A stretch of DNA of 34,366 nucleotides from Streptomyces sp. MBT65. Its GTDB lineage: Bacteria; Actinomycetota; Actinomycetes; Streptomycetales; Streptomycetaceae. The notes beneath the pieces are model-generated. The model did not search any database and had not been told where the DNA came from. It saw only the letters and a program-made list of their open reading frames with translations. The stretch is taken from positions 1 to 34,366 of the forward strand of contig NZ_JAENRY010000115.1 in assembly GCF_016612545.1 (NCBI RefSeq). The letters are read 5' to 3'. Position numbers and translations under genes: made by a program. How positions within the stretch are numbered: position 1 is the stretch's first letter; every line of letters starts with the position of its first letter. Of this stretch, positions 32,021-34,366 are shown one piece after another.

Positions 32021-32068
32021 GCGGTCGGACATGCGGTCCGAGATCTGGTCGGAGATCCGGTCGGACAT
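32021..32068. repeat. Four tandem copies of a 12-bp unit in the divergent promoter region
   Basis: Units are GCGGTCGGACAT (32021), GCGGTCCGAGAT (32033), CTGGTCGGAGAT (32045) and CCGGTCGGACAT (32057). Seven of the 12 positions are fixed in all four copies, and the first and last differ at one base. The array lies 67 bp before the SDR start and 103 bp before the regulator start. A 12-bp period keeps sites on roughly one face of the helix. On the minus strand, in the regulator's frame, it would read MSDR/ISDQ/ISDR/MSDR, but I do not think it is translated. Confidence 0.75.
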
Positions 32069-32134
32069 GCGCTCACCGCTTGCCGATGCCCCACACCCGC
32101 GCCCCACGAACCCCCGACCACGGAGCCAAGTCCC

Positions 32135-33004
32135 ATGACGAGCATGACCAGTTGGACAGCGAACGACCTCCCGGACCTGACCGGACGCACGGTGGTGATC
32201 ACCGGTGCCGGGCGTGGCCTCGGCCTCATCACGGCCCGCGAACTCGCTCGCGTCGGTGCCCGTGTCGTGCTGGGAGTGCGCGACACCGACAAGGCCCGGC
32301 ACGCCGTCGCCGACCTGCCCGGCGCCTTCGAGGTCCGCCCGCTCGACGTGTCGGACCTGACCTCCGTACGGGCCTTCGCCGACGCCTGGTCCGGCGACCT
32401 CGACATCCTGATCAACAACGCCGGCGTGATGGACATCCCCGCCGCGCGCACCCCCGACGGCCTCGACGTGCAGACCGCCACCAACCACACCGGCCCCTTC
32501 CTCCTGACCACCCTACTGCTCGACCACCTCACCGACCGCGTGGTGCACGTCACCAGCGAACTGCACAAGCAGGGCAGGATCGACCTGACCGACCTCGACT
32601 GGCGCACGCGCAAGCACAACGGGATGCAGGCCTACCAGGCGTCGAAGCTCGCGGTCGTCCTGTTCTCGCTCGAACTCCAGCGCCGGCTGACCGCGGCGGG
32701 CAGCCCGGTCCGCTCGGTGCTCGCCAGCCCCGGCATCGCCCGCACCTCGCTGGCGGCCCACTCGCGGTCGAACGTCGTCAACCGCTTCACGTTCCTCACC
32801 AACGCCCCCGAACGCGGCGCGCTGTCACTGCTCTATGCCGCGACCCAGGACGTCCCCGGCAACGCCTACATCGGCCCCGACGGCCTGGGCGGCTTCCGGG
32901 GCTCCCCGACCGTGCGCCGACCGGGAAAAGCCGGCCTCGACCAGGCCCTGGCCGGCCGGCTGTGGGACGCGACGGCCGACCTCGTCGGGGCGGTCGCCCG
33001 GTGA
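32135..33004 (+). CDS. Short-chain dehydrogenase/reductase (SDR)
   Basis: A 289-residue classical-type SDR close to the retinol-dehydrogenase/WW-oxidoreductase-like group. Cofactor motif TGAGRGLG, VRPLDVSDLTSV for the adenine pocket, NNAG in LINNAGVMD, catalytic Ser in VVHVTSELH and YQASK (YxxxK) are all present, so it should be an active NAD(P)-dependent oxidoreductase. The sequence N-H-T-G-P-F-L-L-T gives the structural Asn. ATG 32135 is used because GGAG lies about 10 bases upstream; the longer open frame back to 31973 would cross the 12-bp repeats. It is divergent from an XRE/MmyB regulator, a pairing common in streptomycetes. The carbonyl or alcohol substrate is unknown. Its end is 15 bp from the convergent DUF1963 gene. 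Confidence 0.9.
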   Translation: MTSMTSWTANDLPDLTGRTVVITGAGRGLGLITARELARVGARVVLGVRDTDKARHAVADLPGAFEVRPLDVSDLTSVRAFADAWSGDLDILINNAGVMDIPAARTPDGLDVQTATNHTGPFLLTTLLLDHLTDRVVHVTSELHKQGRIDLTDLDWRTRKHNGMQAYQASKLAVVLFSLELQRRLTAAGSPVRSVLASPGIARTSLAAHSRSNVVNRFTFLTNAPERGALSLLYAATQDVPGNAYIGPDGLGGFRGSPTVRRPGKAGLDQALAGRLWDATADLVGAVAR

Positions 33005-33019
33005 ACACCCTCCACAGGG

Positions 33020-33799
33020 TCAGGTCTGCTGGTCGTACTGGAGCTCGGCATACCGTCCGGCGGCTATGTCCTCCCTGGTGCCCACGATGAGGTTCATGGT
33101 GCACACCGTGTAGTCGACAGCCTGTCCGGCCAGTTGGGCGAAGAGGACGAGGTCGCCCTCGTCCGGTGCCATGTCCCACGGGTCGGAGAAGCCACCGAGC
33201 TGCACGCACGCGCCGGGGCGGCGCCCGCCGAAGGCCAGGTCGAGGACGGCTTCCTCGAAAGCGTCCAGCGCGTCCTCGTCGCCGTCGCCGTCCAGGAACG
33301 CGCCGGTGTGCGGGCCCCCTTCGCCGTCCTGCTCGATGCTCAGTCCGGGCACGGGGTAGAGGGTGCGTGGTTCATAGACCTTCGTCTCCCAGGTCTCACC
33401 GCTGAATTCGTACGTCGCGGGGCGCTCCGTGGTGCGTACCCCGGCGGGGACGTGCACCACCGCGGACGACTCGGGCGGGTACGAGATCTCGGTGAAGACC
33501 AACAGGTGGCCGTCGGTGGGGAGTTCGATGTCCAGGACGTCGTGCGGCAGGGCGGCGCAGTCGACGCTCAGCACGAGCGGCTCGCGTCCCTCCGGCCAGT
33601 CCACCCCGTCCGGCAGTGCGGGGAGCCCGCCCGTTCGGGCGGCGGGGCGCACGTGTTCCCGGAGGGACTCGGGCACTTCCTTGTCCTGCACCAGGTAGAG
33701 GCAGGGCCGGCACCGGGCCAGCAACTCCCGCACGACGGGGCCGGGTACGCCGTGTTCGGCGGCCGTCTCGAGAAGGAGCGCTTCGTCGATCGATGTCAT
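33020..33799 (-). CDS. DUF1963 (YwqG-like) protein
   Basis: A 259-residue soluble protein of the DUF1963 family. Helical start TSIDEALLLETAAEHGVPG, then the typical TGGLPALPDGVDWPEGREPLVLSVDCAAL, LPTDGHLLVFTEISYPPE, YEFSGETWETKVYEPR, the acidic stretch DGDGDEDALDAFEEAVLD and the C-terminal QLGGFSDPWDMAPDEGDLVLFAQL and VCTMNLIVGTREDIAAGRY. The G-G-x-P-x-L-P-x-x-x-x-W-P motif is the family's hallmark. ATG 33799 fits the family N-terminus but has no clear ribosome site; ATG 33829 (MSVARGTIPG) is possible. No enzymatic activity is known to me. It is convergent with the SDR gene. Confidence 0.83.
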   Translation of the reverse strand: MTSIDEALLLETAAEHGVPGPVVRELLARCRPCLYLVQDKEVPESLREHVRPAARTGGLPALPDGVDWPEGREPLVLSVDCAALPHDVLDIELPTDGHLLVFTEISYPPESSAVVHVPAGVRTTERPATYEFSGETWETKVYEPRTLYPVPGLSIEQDGEGGPHTGAFLDGDGDEDALDAFEEAVLDLAFGGRRPGACVQLGGFSDPWDMAPDEGDLVLFAQLAGQAVDYTVCTMNLIVGTREDIAAGRYAELQYDQQT

Positions 33800-33890
33800 G
33801 CCCGGGATCGTGCCACGGGCCACTGACATTCCGCGGACCGTCCCCCCGCCCCATGCCCTCGCGTCCGCCGCTTCAGCCGATGCGCGTTCC

Positions 33891-34010
33891 CGCGCCGCCG
33901 ACCCGGACACGGGGGCCGCCCCGGCGAACTCACCGTGACGCTGCGCGCGGGCGACCCCCGTGTCCGGGTCGGCGGCGCGCAGCGTCACGGCGAGTTCGCC
34001 GGGGCGGCCC
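33891..34010. repeat. Two interlocked inverted repeats (25 bp perfect; 36 bp with one mismatch)
   Basis: Repeat 1: 33891-33915 is the exact reverse complement of 33955-33979 (25 bp, loop 39). Repeat 2: 33913-33948 is the reverse complement of 33975-34010 (36 bp, single mismatch, A at 33932). The arms alternate (X, A, X', A'), so they are not a simple hairpin. Both arms encode the C-terminal tail of the PhzF-like gene, once in each orientation: plus strand GRPGELTVTLRAGDPRVRVGG, minus strand GRPGELAVTLRA and, at the far end, RVRVGGAGTRIG. Confidence 0.92.
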
Positions 34011-34366
34011 AGGTCCTCGACGACGCCGCCGACCCCTGGTGCAGGGTGAGGACGGCGTCCTCGGGCACGAGGCCGAGTTCCCGCGCGGACGCGCCGAACG
34101 CGGCGGCCGCCGCCCCGGTCGCCGGGTCCTCGACGACGCCGCCGACGGGGAAGGGGTCGCGGACATGGAAGACGGTCTCCGATTCCCGCCACACCAACTG
34201 GACGGTGGTCAGGTCGAGTTGGTGCATCAGAGCTTCGAGGCGGCCGAAGTCGTAGGCGAGATCCGCGAGTCGGGCACGCGTCGCCGCCGCGAGGACGAGA
34301 TGGCGGGCACCGGCGAAGGCGATACGGGGCGGGAGGGCCGGGTCGAGATCGTCGCTCGGCCAACCG
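33985..34366 (-). CDS. PhzF-family protein (partial; C-terminus frameshifted by a rearrangement)
   Basis: The 3' part of a minus-strand gene whose start lies right of the window. The visible reading is DDLDPALPPRIAFAGARHL, LADLAYDFGRLEALM, LTTVQLVWRESETVFHVRDPFPVGG and EDPATGAAAAAFGAS, ending LTLHQG. It is a canonical PhzF C-lobe, with an intact E-D-P-A-T-G motif, unlike the PhzF-fold gene at 11160. After LTLHQG the frame shifts to SAASSRTWAAPANSP and stops at 33985. A normal tail (G-R-P-G-E-L-x-V-T-L-R-x-G-D-P-R-V-R-V-G-G) is still encoded nearby, but in other frames or inverted, and the probable old stop is at 33873-33875. The product lacks about 25 to 30 tail residues and may be unstable or inactive. 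Confidence 0.8.
   Translation of the reverse strand, partial: GWPSDDLDPALPPRIAFAGARHLVLAAATRARLADLAYDFGRLEALMHQLDLTTVQLVWRESETVFHVRDPFPVGGVVEDPATGAAAAAFGASARELGLVPEDAVLTLHQGSAASSRTWAAPANSP
34012..34146. repeat. 22-bp exact direct repeat within the PhzF-like gene
   Basis: 34012-34033 and 34125-34146 are identical over 22 bases (113-bp offset). The right copy is the natural coding sequence for VGGVVED in the PhzF motif. The left copy sits exactly where the reading frame is lost, replacing the expected junction between LTLHQG and the GRPGEL tail, so it looks like an inserted copy of the right one. Confidence 0.85.

Noticed and set aside
31919..32068. N-terminal extension of the XRE regulator containing an MSDR repeat
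   Set aside because: ATG near 32068 has only a poor ribosome site, and family members start close to the HTH; the repeat is better explained as promoter-region DNA. Not fully excluded.
32021..32068. CRISPR-like array
   Set aside because: Units of 12 bp are contiguous with no spacers, and no cas gene is present.
1..34366. Biosynthetic gene cluster for a natural product
   Set aside because: PhzF-like, SDR and ACAD-like genes are scattered among unrelated units; there is no polyketide, peptide-synthetase, terpene or RiPP core gene.

Overview
The window looks like a chromosomal segment of a Streptomyces or very close relative. GC content is very high with GC-rich third codon positions. Start codons are often GTG, and many genes are coupled by 4-base GTGA overlaps. 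The window also carries typical streptomycete families: a conservon (sensor kinase, roadblock, DUF742, Ras-like GTPase), a secreted phospholipase A2 almost identical in layout to the S. violaceoruber enzyme, a SWIM-protein/large-partner pair, and an LCP protein beside a membrane glycosyltransferase. I see no rRNA, tRNA, CRISPR array, insertion sequence or phage gene.

Layout, left to right. 1-1800: a partial AlkB-type dioxygenase and, divergent from it, an RlmG/RsmC-like rRNA methyltransferase. 1790-4461: an amino-sugar type catabolic unit (class II aldolase and SIS isomerase) divergent from its probable DeoR/AgaR repressor, with repeated half-sites between them. 4538-8565: a SWIM zinc-finger protein translationally coupled to an 886-residue partner (DUF6493-like). 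8647-9099: secreted phospholipase A2. 9328-12005: a two-gene membrane unit (permease plus His-rich TIGR03943 protein) divergent from an atypical PhzF-fold protein. 12002-19730: a FadR-type GntR regulator divergent from a six-gene peptide unit (proline-iminopeptidase-like hydrolase, lipoprotein binding protein, two permeases, two ATPases), with a perfect 9-bp inverted repeat over the operon promoter. 19753-23919: a DUF5990 protein, then an LCP wall-polymer transferase and a polytopic GT-C glycosyltransferase. 24069-25187: a deletion scar joining the remains of a TetR regulator and an acetoacetyl-CoA synthetase. 25492-29256: a complete conservon plus a GAF protein. 29341-30576: an acyl-CoA dehydrogenase homologue that seems to lack the catalytic glutamate. 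31058-33004: an XRE/MmyB-type regulator divergent from a short-chain dehydrogenase, with a 4 x 12-bp tandem repeat between them. 33020-34366: a DUF1963 protein and a partial PhzF-like gene whose 3' end is scrambled.

How the parts work together. Four clear regulator-target pairs share a divergent promoter region: DeoR with aldolase/SIS, GntR with peptidase/ABC importer, XRE with SDR, and formerly TetR with AacS. The peptide unit would bind, import and then trim peptides. The LCP/glycosyltransferase pair probably builds and attaches a cell-wall glycan. The conservon is a membrane-sensor to small-GTPase signalling relay.

The most unusual sequence-level features are the interlocked inverted duplication at 33891-34010, the pseudogene scar at 24069-25187, and the operator-like repeats between divergent genes. 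All functions are read from motifs and gene order; no database search was possible.
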